A stretch of 46,211 bases of DNA. Origin: a virus. Numbering within the stretch: the first letter of the stretch is position 1; every line of letters begins with the position of its first letter. Below the pieces are notes generated by a model. That model had not been told where the DNA came from, made no database searches, and saw nothing but the letters and a program-made list of their open reading frames with translations. The stretch is taken from positions 1-46,211 of the IMG/VR virus record IMGVR_UViG_3300042328_001750; one strand, 5' to 3'. The position numbers and the translations under genes were made by a program. Positions 8,629 through 17,222 of the stretch are shown here, in pieces.

Positions 8629-10011
8629 ATGGCAAAAAAGAAAATTCTGTTATTGGCGGATGATTTACGAATGGCAAGTGGTATTGCAAATGTTTCTAAG
8701 CAATTAGTTTTAGGAACTGTTGATAAATACGATTGGGTACAATTAGGTGCAGCAATCAAACATCCTGAAGCAGGTAAAGTATTTGATTTAAACGATAGTG
8801 TTAGAGAACAAACAGGAGTTCAGGACGCAAGTGTTAAAATATATCCATTTGATGGTTATGGTAATGCCGATGTAATTCGTCAATTACTAATGGTTGAAAA
8901 ACCTGATGCAATTTTACACTTTACCGACCCGAGATATTGGTTATGGTTATATGATATTGAGCATGAAATTAGACAAACTTGTCCTTTATTCTTTTATCAT
9001 ATTTGGGATGATTTACCAGACCCTAAATATAATAGAGATTACTACGAAAGTTGTGATTGGATTGGATGTATTTCAAAACAAACATATGGTATTACCCGTA
9101 GAGTTTGGGGTTGGGATAAAGAAAAACATTGGACTAAGCCTGCAGATTGGCAAGTAAGTTATGTTCCACATGGTATCAATTCGGACTTATACAAACCAGT
9201 AGAAGTTCCACAAGAATTTAAAAAAGAAATATTTGGTGATAAAGAATATGAATTTGTTCTTTATTGGAATAATAGAAATATTAGAAGAAAACAACCAATT
9301 GATGTTATATTAGCATTCGATAAATTTGTAGAAGCATTAAGACCCGAAGAAAGAAGTAAAGTATGTTTATTAATGCACACTGCTCCTGTTGAAGAACATG
9401 GAACGGATTTACCAAGAACAATTGCAGAATGTTGTTCATCTGAAACAAATGTGGTATTTGCACCAAATAGATATTCCGAAGAACAATTAAATTGGTTATA
9501 TAATATAGGTGATGTGACAATCAATGTAGCATCAAACGAAGGATTTGGATTAGCAACGGCAGAGTCAGTAATGGCAGGAACACCAATTATAGTAACGGTT
9601 ACAGGTGGTTTACAAGACCAATGTGGGTTTAGAGATAAAGGTACGGGTAAATTGATAACTGCAGAAGATTATGTTGAAATTGGTTCTTTACACGATAGAC
9701 ATAAAAAAGCAGGTGTAGTTTGGGGAGATTGGGTTAAACCAATTTGGCCAGTTCGTTCAACAACAGGTTCAGTTCCTACTCCATATATCTTTGATGATAG
9801 AGTTGATTTTGAAGATATTTCACCTTTAATTATGGATTGGTATAAAATGCCAAAAGAAGATAGAGATAAAGCTGCATTAAAAGGCAGAAAACATTTTATG
9901 GGTGAAGGTTTGTTAAGCAGAGAAGCAATGTGTAAAGAATTAGTTGATGGCATGGAAGGAGCATTTGAAAATTGGAAACCAAAACAAAAATTTAAATTAA
10001 TAGAGTTATAG
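8629..10011 (+). CDS. Glycosyltransferase, GT4-like (GT-B fold)
   Basis: Transfers a sugar from an activated donor, probably a nucleotide sugar. The 460 residues have the two-domain GT-B pattern: an N-terminal acceptor domain beginning KKILLLADD, a linker region with VPHGINSDLYKP near 179-190, and the donor domain with the EX7E motif E304-GFGLATA-E312 followed by MAGTPI. It opens the glycan block and ends 1 nt before a second GT4-like gene, so the pair probably acts on the same glycan. Acceptor and sugar cannot be read from sequence. Upstream at 8614-8619 is a TATATT without a matching -33 element. Confidence 0.9.
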   Translation: MAKKKILLLADDLRMASGIANVSKQLVLGTVDKYDWVQLGAAIKHPEAGKVFDLNDSVREQTGVQDASVKIYPFDGYGNADVIRQLLMVEKPDAILHFTDPRYWLWLYDIEHEIRQTCPLFFYHIWDDLPDPKYNRDYYESCDWIGCISKQTYGITRRVWGWDKEKHWTKPADWQVSYVPHGINSDLYKPVEVPQEFKKEIFGDKEYEFVLYWNNRNIRRKQPIDVILAFDKFVEALRPEERSKVCLLMHTAPVEEHGTDLPRTIAECCSSETNVVFAPNRYSEEQLNWLYNIGDVTINVASNEGFGLATAESVMAGTPIIVTVTGGLQDQCGFRDKGTGKLITAEDYVEIGSLHDRHKKAGVVWGDWVKPIWPVRSTTGSVPTPYIFDDRVDFEDISPLIMDWYKMPKEDRDKAALKGRKHFMGEGLLSREAMCKELVDGMEGAFENWKPKQKFKLIEL

Positions 10012-10012
10012 T

Positions 10013-11281
10013 ATGAAACCAACATTAGTATTTCAGGCACCAATAGCAACAAGAAGTGGGTATGGTGACCACGCGAGAGATTTATTACATTCTCTTTATA
10101 AATTAGATAAGTTTGAAATTAAAGTAATTAGTACACGTTGGGGTAATACTCCGATGGACTCACTTAATTATGATAATCCGTTTCATAAGTGGATAGTTGA
10201 TAGTATTATTCCAAAAGTAGAACAAAAGCCTGACATTTATATTCAAGTTACTGTACCAAATGAATTTCAATCAGTAGGACATTATAATATTGGTATCACT
10301 GCAGCAATTGAAACAACACATTCACCATTAGATTGGGTGCATGGTTGTAATAGAATGGATTTAATTATAGTACCATCTGAACATTCAAAAAAGAGTTTAG
10401 TGGATAGTATATACAATGAAGTTGATAAAAACACCAATCAATTAATAGCTCAACATAGAATTCAAAAACCAGTTGAGATTCTTTTTGAAGGGTTTGATGA
10501 AATGGATTTTGGAACCGATGATGTAGTGAATGTAACTGAATTAGATGCAATCAAAGAAGATTTTGCATTTCTATTTGTAGGACATTGGTTAAGAGGTGAT
10601 ATAGGTGAAGATAGAAAGAATGTGGGAATGATGATTAAAACATTCGCAATGGCATTCAAAAACGAAAAGGTTAAACCGGCATTAGTTCTTAAAACCAGTT
10701 CAGCAGGATTTAGTGTAATAGATAGAGAAACTACTATTAAAAAAATTAGAGAGGTATTGGGAAAAGATTATAAGTCAGTTCCAGTTTATCTTTTACATGG
10801 TGACTTAACTCCATCTGAAATGAATGGGTTGTATGAACACAAAAAAGTAAAAGCAATGTTAAACTTTACAAAGGGTGAAGGATTTGGTAGACCTCTTTTA
10901 GAATTTAGTTTGACAGGTAAACCGGTTATCGTAAGTAATTGGAGTGGACATATTGATTTCTTAAAACAAGGTGCGGTATTATTAGAAGGTGAATTAAAGC
11001 CGGTACACGAATCAGCAGCTGACCAATTTCTTTTAAAAGAATCACAATGGTTTAATGTAAATATTTCAAAAGCATTAGTTGCAATGAAGGATGTTTATAA
11101 AAATTATAACAAATATAAAGTAGAAGCATCTAAATTGGGAAAACATAATTTAGCAAAATTTAGTCTAACCAAAATGACAGAAGGATTTGATACTATTTTA
11201 AATCAGTATGGTATTTATAGTAAGATACAACCAAAATTTCAACAGTTACAATTACCAAAATTGAAAATGTTAAATAAATAG
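10013..11281 (+). CDS. Glycosyltransferase, GT4-like (GT-B fold)
   Basis: Second GT-B enzyme of the block, 422 residues. The N-terminal domain begins with FQAPIATRSGYGDHARDL, a Gly-rich acceptor-side loop. The C-terminal donor domain has a LFVGHW strand near 187-192 and an EX7E motif in GEGFGRPLLEF, followed by TGKPVIVSNWSGH. The weak sequence resemblance to its neighbour suggests different specificity. Its TAG overlaps the GTG of the next gene by one base. Confidence 0.88.
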   Translation: MKPTLVFQAPIATRSGYGDHARDLLHSLYKLDKFEIKVISTRWGNTPMDSLNYDNPFHKWIVDSIIPKVEQKPDIYIQVTVPNEFQSVGHYNIGITAAIETTHSPLDWVHGCNRMDLIIVPSEHSKKSLVDSIYNEVDKNTNQLIAQHRIQKPVEILFEGFDEMDFGTDDVVNVTELDAIKEDFAFLFVGHWLRGDIGEDRKNVGMMIKTFAMAFKNEKVKPALVLKTSSAGFSVIDRETTIKKIREVLGKDYKSVPVYLLHGDLTPSEMNGLYEHKKVKAMLNFTKGEGFGRPLLEFSLTGKPVIVSNWSGHIDFLKQGAVLLEGELKPVHESAADQFLLKESQWFNVNISKALVAMKDVYKNYNKYKVEASKLGKHNLAKFSLTKMTEGFDTILNQYGIYSKIQPKFQQLQLPKLKMLNK

Positions 11282-11751
11282 TGAAAAACTACAATCCAAT
11301 ATATCAAAAATTTATAAATGATAAAAATAGAATTCCTCAAACAAAAATGGAAAGAGGAAAATTTTATCAAATTAAAAAATATAAATATGTCGATGGAACA
11401 ACAGGTACATTTAATCAAACAGATGCACCTATAATATTTACTTTATTTGTTTCAATGCCAAAGAATATAGTTCATGCGGTTAAGGTTACAAATATTAGAC
11501 CTGATTTAATAAAGAAATTTTTTGGTAAATTTGTAAATGAAGAAAATGATTTATTAGAAATAAAAGGCGGTTCAAAACAAGTATATCAAAACATTGTAAG
11601 TAAAGTACCAATAGTAACCGATGAAGCTTATAGAACTTATTTATTAGACGGATTGGAATACATAGTAGAACTTGACTTTGATGTAACCGGTGTAACACCA
11701 ACCGAAAGAAAAACAAAATTTATAAATGTAAAAGGAAAAAAAAGAGAATAA
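11281..11751 (+). CDS. Conserved phage-type hypothetical protein
   Basis: Not recognised. It has 156 residues, beginning at a GTG that overlaps the previous stop. It is mixed alpha/beta and Lys-rich, with a central hydrophobic strand PIIFTLFVSMPK near 51-62 and a basic tail. There are no Cys pairs, no signal peptide and no membrane segment. The style (a compact domain opening with ERGKFYQIKKYKYVDG) resembles small structural or nucleic-acid-related proteins of T4-like phages. The GTG start is supported by the tight overlap and lack of a better ATG upstream. Confidence 0.7.
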   Translation: MKNYNPIYQKFINDKNRIPQTKMERGKFYQIKKYKYVDGTTGTFNQTDAPIIFTLFVSMPKNIVHAVKVTNIRPDLIKKFFGKFVNEENDLLEIKGGSKQVYQNIVSKVPIVTDEAYRTYLLDGLEYIVELDFDVTGVTPTERKTKFINVKGKKRE

Positions 11752-11754
11752 TAT

Positions 11755-12441
11755 ATGAATAGTAATATGGTATGGGCATTTGGTGACTCAATGACCGCAT
11801 TATTTCAAGACGGAGTTGGTTCCGTAAAATCTTATTATGGATATTTACCAAAAACAACATCAGAAGTTATTGCAGACTATTATAATTTTGATTATAAAAA
11901 TTTAGGTAAAGGTGGAACCGGAAATAACGAAATATTTGAATCATTTTTAAAAATACATAACGATGTAAAAAAAGATGACATTTTAATATTTGGTTGGACA
12001 GTCTTATTAAGATATAGATTGGGTGCATTGGTAACAAATCAACCAACTTGGAGACCTATATTTGCAGTTGGTTTACAAAATACGCCAGAGTATGCGTGTG
12101 TAGATGGTACATATGTTACAAAAGAAGTGGCAGAGCAAATTCTTTTAAATAGAGACCAATTTAAAACTTTATATCAAAACGAAGTAAATTATTGGATATC
12201 TTTTATAAATGATTGGGCAAAATTAAAAGAAGTAAAAGTTATTCATTGGAGTTGGTGTTATAATAAGTTTGGATATGACCAAAAATTAAAATTAACTATA
12301 CCAGTTATACATCATACAGATTTAACAACCGAAACAAATGGTATTATAAAAGACGGACATTATGGGGAGAAAGGACATTATGAACTGGCTCAACAAATTA
12401 TAGAATATTTAGAACCTACAAATAAAAACAAATTGTTATGA
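11755..12441 (+). CDS. SGNH/GDSL-like hydrolase, copy 2 of 5
   Basis: This is the most canonical copy: block I G10-D11-S12, a Gly/Asn block LGKGGTGNNEIF, and a C-terminal D/H block DGHYGEKGHYELAQQI. It has 228 residues and no signal peptide. The family includes esterases, acetylxylan and sialate esterases and thioesterases. It lies in the glycan block, where removal or transfer of acetyl or other acyl groups would fit. The last 4 bases overlap the next gene (ATGA). Confidence 0.82.
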   Translation: MNSNMVWAFGDSMTALFQDGVGSVKSYYGYLPKTTSEVIADYYNFDYKNLGKGGTGNNEIFESFLKIHNDVKKDDILIFGWTVLLRYRLGALVTNQPTWRPIFAVGLQNTPEYACVDGTYVTKEVAEQILLNRDQFKTLYQNEVNYWISFINDWAKLKEVKVIHWSWCYNKFGYDQKLKLTIPVIHHTDLTTETNGIIKDGHYGEKGHYELAQQIIEYLEPTNKNKLL

Positions 12442-12809
12442 CATCAAAAGAATTTGTCCTTTGGTTAAAAGGATTCACAGAGGGAGTACATGAATTTAAC
12501 ATTACTCCAAAACAATGGGATATACTAAAAGATAAATTGGCAGAAGTTAACGATGGAACTCCAATCGGTATAGGTGGATGGGGAACACCAAATACATTTA
12601 TTACACCACCACCAACAGACCCATACAATCCATTTAAGATAACTTGTGGTAGTGGTTCATCTGGAACAACAATAACAACAACACCGGGTGTTGGTTCAAT
12701 TACAATTGCTAATCCACCATTTGGATTTGGAAGTACATCAACTGCATATGGATACCCAAGTGGTTCTGCATGGAGTTATACAAATTCAACTGACAAAAAA
12801 ATATTTTAA
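12438..12809 (+). CDS. Phage hypothetical protein with Gly/Thr/Pro-rich C terminus
   Basis: It has 123 residues. The first 40 form a helical domain (FVLWLKGFTEGVHEFNITPK) of a type I associate with small phage proteins of unknown role. From about residue 45 the sequence changes to low-complexity Gly, Thr, Ser, Pro and aromatic residues (GTTITTTPGVGS), suggesting a flexible linker or a surface-exposed tail. It is joined to both neighbours by overlaps (ATGA at the start, 1 nt at the end). Confidence 0.75.
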   Translation: MTSKEFVLWLKGFTEGVHEFNITPKQWDILKDKLAEVNDGTPIGIGGWGTPNTFITPPPTDPYNPFKITCGSGSSGTTITTTPGVGSITIANPPFGFGSTSTAYGYPSGSAWSYTNSTDKKIF

Positions 12810-13432
12810 TGAAATTAAGTTACGCAATAACGGCTTGTAATGAAGTTGAAGAAACAATTAGATTGGTAAATCAATTATTAAACTACAAAGGAGAAAATTC
12901 GGAAATAGTAGTCCTTTTAGATACTCCAAAAGCACCCGTTGAATTGGTAGAGTATTTGGAACTACAAGGAAATGTAGACCATATAACATTGATTGAATCC
13001 GAATTTGATAATGATTTTGCAAAGTGGAAAAATCTATTAAACTCAGAATGTAAAGGTGAATGGATATTCCAATTGGATGCAGATGAATATTTAACAAACG
13101 ATTTAATACATAACTTGGAAGATATATTGAATAATAACATTGATAAAGATTTGGTATTAGTTCCAAGAATCAATACCGTTGAAGGTTTGACTGCAGCACA
13201 TATTCAAAAATGGGGTTGGAATGTAAATGAAAAGGGTTGGGTAAATTTTCCTGATGTTCAAACTCGTATCTATAAAAATTCTGACAAAATTTATTGGGTA
13301 AATAAAGTACATGAAAGAATAGTTGGATTTGAATCATATACAAATTTTCCACCGGATGAAATATATTGTATTAAACACCCTAAGACAATAGACAGACAGG
13401 AAAGACAAAATAACTACTACGATACTTTATGA
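12809..13432 (+). CDS. Glycosyltransferase, GT2-like (GT-A fold)
   Basis: GT-A enzyme of 207 residues that opens with YAITACNEVEETIRLV, the typical GT2 start. It has the metal-binding D-x-D at D90-A-D92 in QLDADEYL. The segment after 150 (WVNKVHERIVGF) is common in GT2 proteins related to LPS core biosynthesis. It is short, with only the catalytic domain and no membrane helices. Its end overlaps the next GT gene as ATGA. Confidence 0.87.
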   Translation: MKLSYAITACNEVEETIRLVNQLLNYKGENSEIVVLLDTPKAPVELVEYLELQGNVDHITLIESEFDNDFAKWKNLLNSECKGEWIFQLDADEYLTNDLIHNLEDILNNNIDKDLVLVPRINTVEGLTAAHIQKWGWNVNEKGWVNFPDVQTRIYKNSDKIYWVNKVHERIVGFESYTNFPPDEIYCIKHPKTIDRQERQNNYYDTL

Positions 13433-14298
13433 AAATAACATTCATATACGATTATAAAGATGGTGAGCAATGGTCTACACCTATGGCTTTACTAAATGAA
13501 TTTAAAGAAAGAGGTTGGGAAACTGAAATTGTACCAATTACATCAACTGATGATTCCCAATTGCAATTATGGATTCAACAAGATATTCCAACGGATATTG
13601 TATTATTTATGGACTGGGGTAGGATTGATTCAAAATGGTTGGATAAAAATTTAAAACCAAATACATTTTGGATACAAGAAAGTGGAGACGACCCACAAAA
13701 CTTTGAAAGAAATTATCCTAAAGCAAATCGTTTTCATTATACAATTACACCAGATAAACAATCTGCAATTGAATATAGGAATAGGGGTATAAACGCCGAA
13801 TGGGTAAACCATTTTGCGGATACCAAAGTTCAATTCCCAATGAATTTAGAACCAGAATATACTGCGGTTACTACAAGAGGTGTAGGTAATTCACAATTTT
13901 TAGATTACATTACAAATTGGGGAGAGGGAGCAATTGGGAATAAGAATGGATTGGGCCCAAAAGAACATACTGAATTTTTAAATAAAGGATTGGTAGTTAT
14001 TCAAAATAGTAGATGGCAAGAAATTACTCGTAGGTTATTTGAGGGTATGGCTTGTGGTAAATTAGTTATCACAGATAGGTTACCAGATATTAGAGGATTG
14101 GATGAAGTATTTGTTGAAGGTGAAGAAATTATTTTATACAATGATATGTTTGATTGTATTGAAAAAATAAATTACTATACTGAAAACGAAGAGGAGCGAG
14201 AAAGAATTGCACACAACGGAATGATGAAAGTATTACATAATTATACACAGGTACAAATAGTAGATAAACTAATAAAAGCATATGAATTATTTAAATAG
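13429..14298 (+). CDS. Glycosyltransferase, CgeB-like (GT-B)
   Basis: It has 289 residues. The N-terminal half holds ITFIYDYKDGEQWSTPMALL and a WIQESGDDPQNF stretch; the C-terminal half has the RRLFEGMACGKLVITDRL segment that is typical of CgeB-like and Glyco_trans_1_2 donor domains. Sugar and acceptor are unknown. The coding end overlaps the following methyltransferase by 17 nt. Confidence 0.82.
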   Translation: MKITFIYDYKDGEQWSTPMALLNEFKERGWETEIVPITSTDDSQLQLWIQQDIPTDIVLFMDWGRIDSKWLDKNLKPNTFWIQESGDDPQNFERNYPKANRFHYTITPDKQSAIEYRNRGINAEWVNHFADTKVQFPMNLEPEYTAVTTRGVGNSQFLDYITNWGEGAIGNKNGLGPKEHTEFLNKGLVVIQNSRWQEITRRLFEGMACGKLVITDRLPDIRGLDEVFVEGEEIILYNDMFDCIEKINYYTENEEERERIAHNGMMKVLHNYTQVQIVDKLIKAYELFK

Positions 14299-14872
14299 AT
14301 GGGATATTATTAATATCTTAATTAAAAAAAACAATTATAAATCGTATTTAGAAGTTGGAACACAAGACCCAACATCGAATTTTAATAAAATAGAAATTGA
14401 ACATAAAGTTTCAATTGACCCATATCCAAGAGGAGAAGTAACATTTGTTGGAACATCTGATGAATATTTTGAATCAATATCGGAGAATGTAAAATATGAT
14501 ATTATATTTATTGATGGGTTACATCACAATGACCAAGTTTTAAGAGATATAGAAAACTCATTAAACCATTTATCAAATACTGGTATCATTGTATGTCATG
14601 ATTGTTTACCAACAACTGAACATATGCAAGAAAGAAACGACCATGGTGGTGTATGGTTGGGTGATGTTTGGAAGGCAATTGCAGAATTGAGAGTTGAAAG
14701 AATTGATTTAGACATTAAAGTAATTGATTCTGATTTAGGATGTGGATTGATTAAACCAGGAACAAACATACCACACATGACTAATGAAAATTATTTAACA
14801 TATAGTTATTATAATTTACACAAATGGCAACTTATGAATATAATATCAGTAGAAGATTTCTTAAAATTATAA
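14282..14872 (+). CDS. Class I SAM-dependent methyltransferase (family 24-like)
   Basis: Small methyltransferase of 196 residues. Motif I is E24-V-G26 in YLEVGTQ, an acidic end of strand 2 lies at D46 (SIDPYP), motif II is DIIFIDGLHHND around D78-H82, and IVCHDCLP is near 103-110. The IDGxH and HDC pattern fits Methyltransf_24, whose members often methylate sugars or small metabolites. In this context O-methylation of a sugar is likely but inferred. It overlaps the upstream glycosyltransferase. Confidence 0.82.
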   Translation: MNYLNRWDIINILIKKNNYKSYLEVGTQDPTSNFNKIEIEHKVSIDPYPRGEVTFVGTSDEYFESISENVKYDIIFIDGLHHNDQVLRDIENSLNHLSNTGIIVCHDCLPTTEHMQERNDHGGVWLGDVWKAIAELRVERIDLDIKVIDSDLGCGLIKPGTNIPHMTNENYLTYSYYNLHKWQLMNIISVEDFLKL

Positions 14873-14875
14873 AAT

Positions 14876-15868
14876 ATGAAAGTTTTAATTACAGGCGTAG
14901 CAGGATTATTGGGTAGTAGATTAGCAGATTGGTTAATTGAAAACCACCCAGAAATTGGGGTAGTTGGTATGGATGATTTAAGTGGTGGATACAAAGAAAA
15001 TGTAAATCCAAAAGTTGAGTTTTGGCAAATGAATTTAGTAACACATCCAATTGAAAATTGTTTTGAAGTTCATAAATTTGATTATGTATTTCATTTTGCA
15101 GCATATGCAGCAGAAGGGTTGTCACCATTTATCAGACAATACAATTACGAAAACAATTTAGTAGCAACTGCAAGAGTTATAAATCAATGTATTAAACACG
15201 ATGTTAAACGATTGGTATTTACATCAACACTTGCAGTATACGGACATGGGTATGGTGGTATATTTGATGAAAACCAAATACCAAAACCAATTGACCCATA
15301 TGGAGTAGCAAAGTATGCTTGTGAAATGGATGTTCAAATCGCAGGAGAACAACATGGATTGGATTGGTGTATTATAAGACCACACAATGTATATGGTATT
15401 AAACAAAATATTTGGGACAAGTATCGTAATGTATTGGGTATATGGATGTATCAGCATTTGAATGGAGAACCAATGACTATATTTGGTGATGGAGAACAAA
15501 CTAGAGCATTTAGTTATATAGATGATATAGTTGAACCATTGTGGAACGCAGCAATTAGACCGGAAGCATCTAAAGAGATTATCAATTTAGGTGGTGTTGA
15601 AGAGTGGAGCATAAATAAAGCAAATTTATTATTAAGAAATATCATAGGTAGTAGTGAAGTAGTTTATAAAGAAGGTAGACATGAAGTTAAAAACTCAATA
15701 CCTACATTCCAAAAATCAATTGATATATTGGGGTTTGAACATAAAACAAATTTGGATGAAGGATTGTGGGATATGTGGGTATGGGCATCACATCAACCTA
15801 AAAGAGATAGATTTATATGGTCATCATATGAATTAGATAATGGAATTTACTCATTTTGGAAAAAATAA
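14876..15868 (+). CDS. NAD-dependent sugar epimerase/dehydratase (extended SDR)
   Basis: Nucleotide-sugar epimerase or dehydratase of 330 residues. The NAD-binding motif is G7-VAG-LLG13, the active site has TSTLAVYG near 116-123 and Y142-GVA-K146, and a sugar-binding loop contains RPHNVYG and a GDGEQTRAFSYIDD stretch. That loop is characteristic of UDP-glucose 4-epimerase-like and UDP-glucuronate-type enzymes. It probably supplies an unusual nucleotide sugar to the flanking glycosyltransferases. Exact substrate is not assigned. Confidence 0.9.
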   Translation: MKVLITGVAGLLGSRLADWLIENHPEIGVVGMDDLSGGYKENVNPKVEFWQMNLVTHPIENCFEVHKFDYVFHFAAYAAEGLSPFIRQYNYENNLVATARVINQCIKHDVKRLVFTSTLAVYGHGYGGIFDENQIPKPIDPYGVAKYACEMDVQIAGEQHGLDWCIIRPHNVYGIKQNIWDKYRNVLGIWMYQHLNGEPMTIFGDGEQTRAFSYIDDIVEPLWNAAIRPEASKEIINLGGVEEWSINKANLLLRNIIGSSEVVYKEGRHEVKNSIPTFQKSIDILGFEHKTNLDEGLWDMWVWASHQPKRDRFIWSSYELDNGIYSFWKK

Positions 15869-15871
15869 AAT

Positions 15872-16501
15872 ATGAAAAAATATTCGGTTATAATCCCAAC
15901 ATTGTGGCAATCACCACGTTTACACAAATTACTTTTTGATTTAATAGGTTGTGAATTTGTGGATGAAATTATTCTAATAGATAATGCAGGTAAATTTTTT
16001 GAAACCTATGAAGCATTAGATAAGGTAAAACTAATCCAACCAAAAGAAAACTTATACATAGCCGCATCTTGGAATTTGGGTGTGGAAGTTGCTAAAAATG
16101 AACACATAGCAATATGTAATGATGATGTTAATTTTAATCCAAATATATTTGAAATAACCACAGATATAGAAGGTATAGTTGGGCAGGCATCGGATAACTA
16201 TCATAAAGAATATGAAGAAAATCCATATATAACAACATTGGTTGGTACACGTCCCTGGGGATGGGCATCATTTTTTATAACTCAAAAGAAATATTGGTTA
16301 CCTATTCCAGAACAATTAAGAATTTGGTATAATGATGATTGGATTGTTCAAATAAATCCAAACCCAAAATGGATTTTACATAATTTTACAGTTAAAACTG
16401 AAATGTCAACAACAATAGGTGAAGGTAAATTCGAAGATGTAAAACAACAAGATAAAGAATACTGGCTTAAAATATTAGAAAATGGAAAAACTACCAATTA
16501 G
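15872..16501 (+). CDS. Glycosyltransferase, GT2-like
   Basis: GT-A catalytic domain of 209 residues. It starts KYSVIIPTLWQSPRL, has the donor-binding strand IILIDNAG at 33-40, the LYIAASWNLGVEVAKNE helix, and N83-D84-D85 in CNDDVNF as the metal site. There are no membrane segments. The last 20 nt overlap the next GT gene. Confidence 0.85.
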   Translation: MKKYSVIIPTLWQSPRLHKLLFDLIGCEFVDEIILIDNAGKFFETYEALDKVKLIQPKENLYIAASWNLGVEVAKNEHIAICNDDVNFNPNIFEITTDIEGIVGQASDNYHKEYEENPYITTLVGTRPWGWASFFITQKKYWLPIPEQLRIWYNDDWIVQINPNPKWILHNFTVKTEMSTTIGEGKFEDVKQQDKEYWLKILENGKTTN

Positions 16502-17222
16502 TATAGGGATATTATCCTGGCATAGTGGACAAGTATTGGTAGATACATTAACGACATATCACAATAATGGTTTGTTTGATATGGTAAACGATGTGACTAT
16601 TCTATTTCAGGAAATAACTCCACAAGATATGGAAATTGCAAGACACTTTGGATTGGATTTTATTGGTTTACAAAAAAATATCGGAATAGGCCAGGCATTC
16701 ATTCGTTTAACTGAAAATGCAAAAACTGATTATGTTTTAGTATTAGAACATGATTGGAATTTAATTGAAGATAAAGAAAATACATACAAAACTTTAAGTC
16801 AAAGTATTACTGCAATAGAAATGGGATTGGATGTAGTTAGATTAAGACACAGAGTAAATCCAGGTAACCCACATTTCTCATTTAGACATAAAGGTAAGGA
16901 ATTGACTTATTATGATGATGAAATTGGTGCAACATCACCACATCTATTAGATTCAATACATTGGTGTGACCCTGCAGAGAGTTTTCCAGAATATATAAAA
17001 AAATCCGAAAATATGTTTTGGACAACTTCTAGATATGGTAATTGGACAAACAATCCGTGTTTATACAAAAAACAATTTTATTTAGATGTAGTTAGACCAT
17101 TTGCAGGTGAGGGCATTGGGTTGGAAGGAAATATTGGCAAATGGTGGGTTAATCAAACATACAAAGTAGGACATAACGACGGATTATTCATGCACAATGA
17201 TTGGCAAAAATATGGTAGATAA
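16482..17222 (+). CDS. Glycosyltransferase-like protein, GT2/GT-A type
   Basis: It has 246 residues. SIGILSWHSGQVLVDTL at the N terminus and LQKNIGIGQAFIRLTENA at 63-80 match the GT2 layout. The metal site is unusual: E89-H90-D91 in VLEHDW instead of D-x-D. Many aromatic and His residues in the C-terminal half (HWCDP, FMHNDW) could shape an acceptor pocket. Function as a glycosyltransferase is likely; activity with the altered metal motif is less sure. Confidence 0.75.
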   Translation: MEKLPISIGILSWHSGQVLVDTLTTYHNNGLFDMVNDVTILFQEITPQDMEIARHFGLDFIGLQKNIGIGQAFIRLTENAKTDYVLVLEHDWNLIEDKENTYKTLSQSITAIEMGLDVVRLRHRVNPGNPHFSFRHKGKELTYYDDEIGATSPHLLDSIHWCDPAESFPEYIKKSENMFWTTSRYGNWTNNPCLYKKQFYLDVVRPFAGEGIGLEGNIGKWWVNQTYKVGHNDGLFMHNDWQKYGR

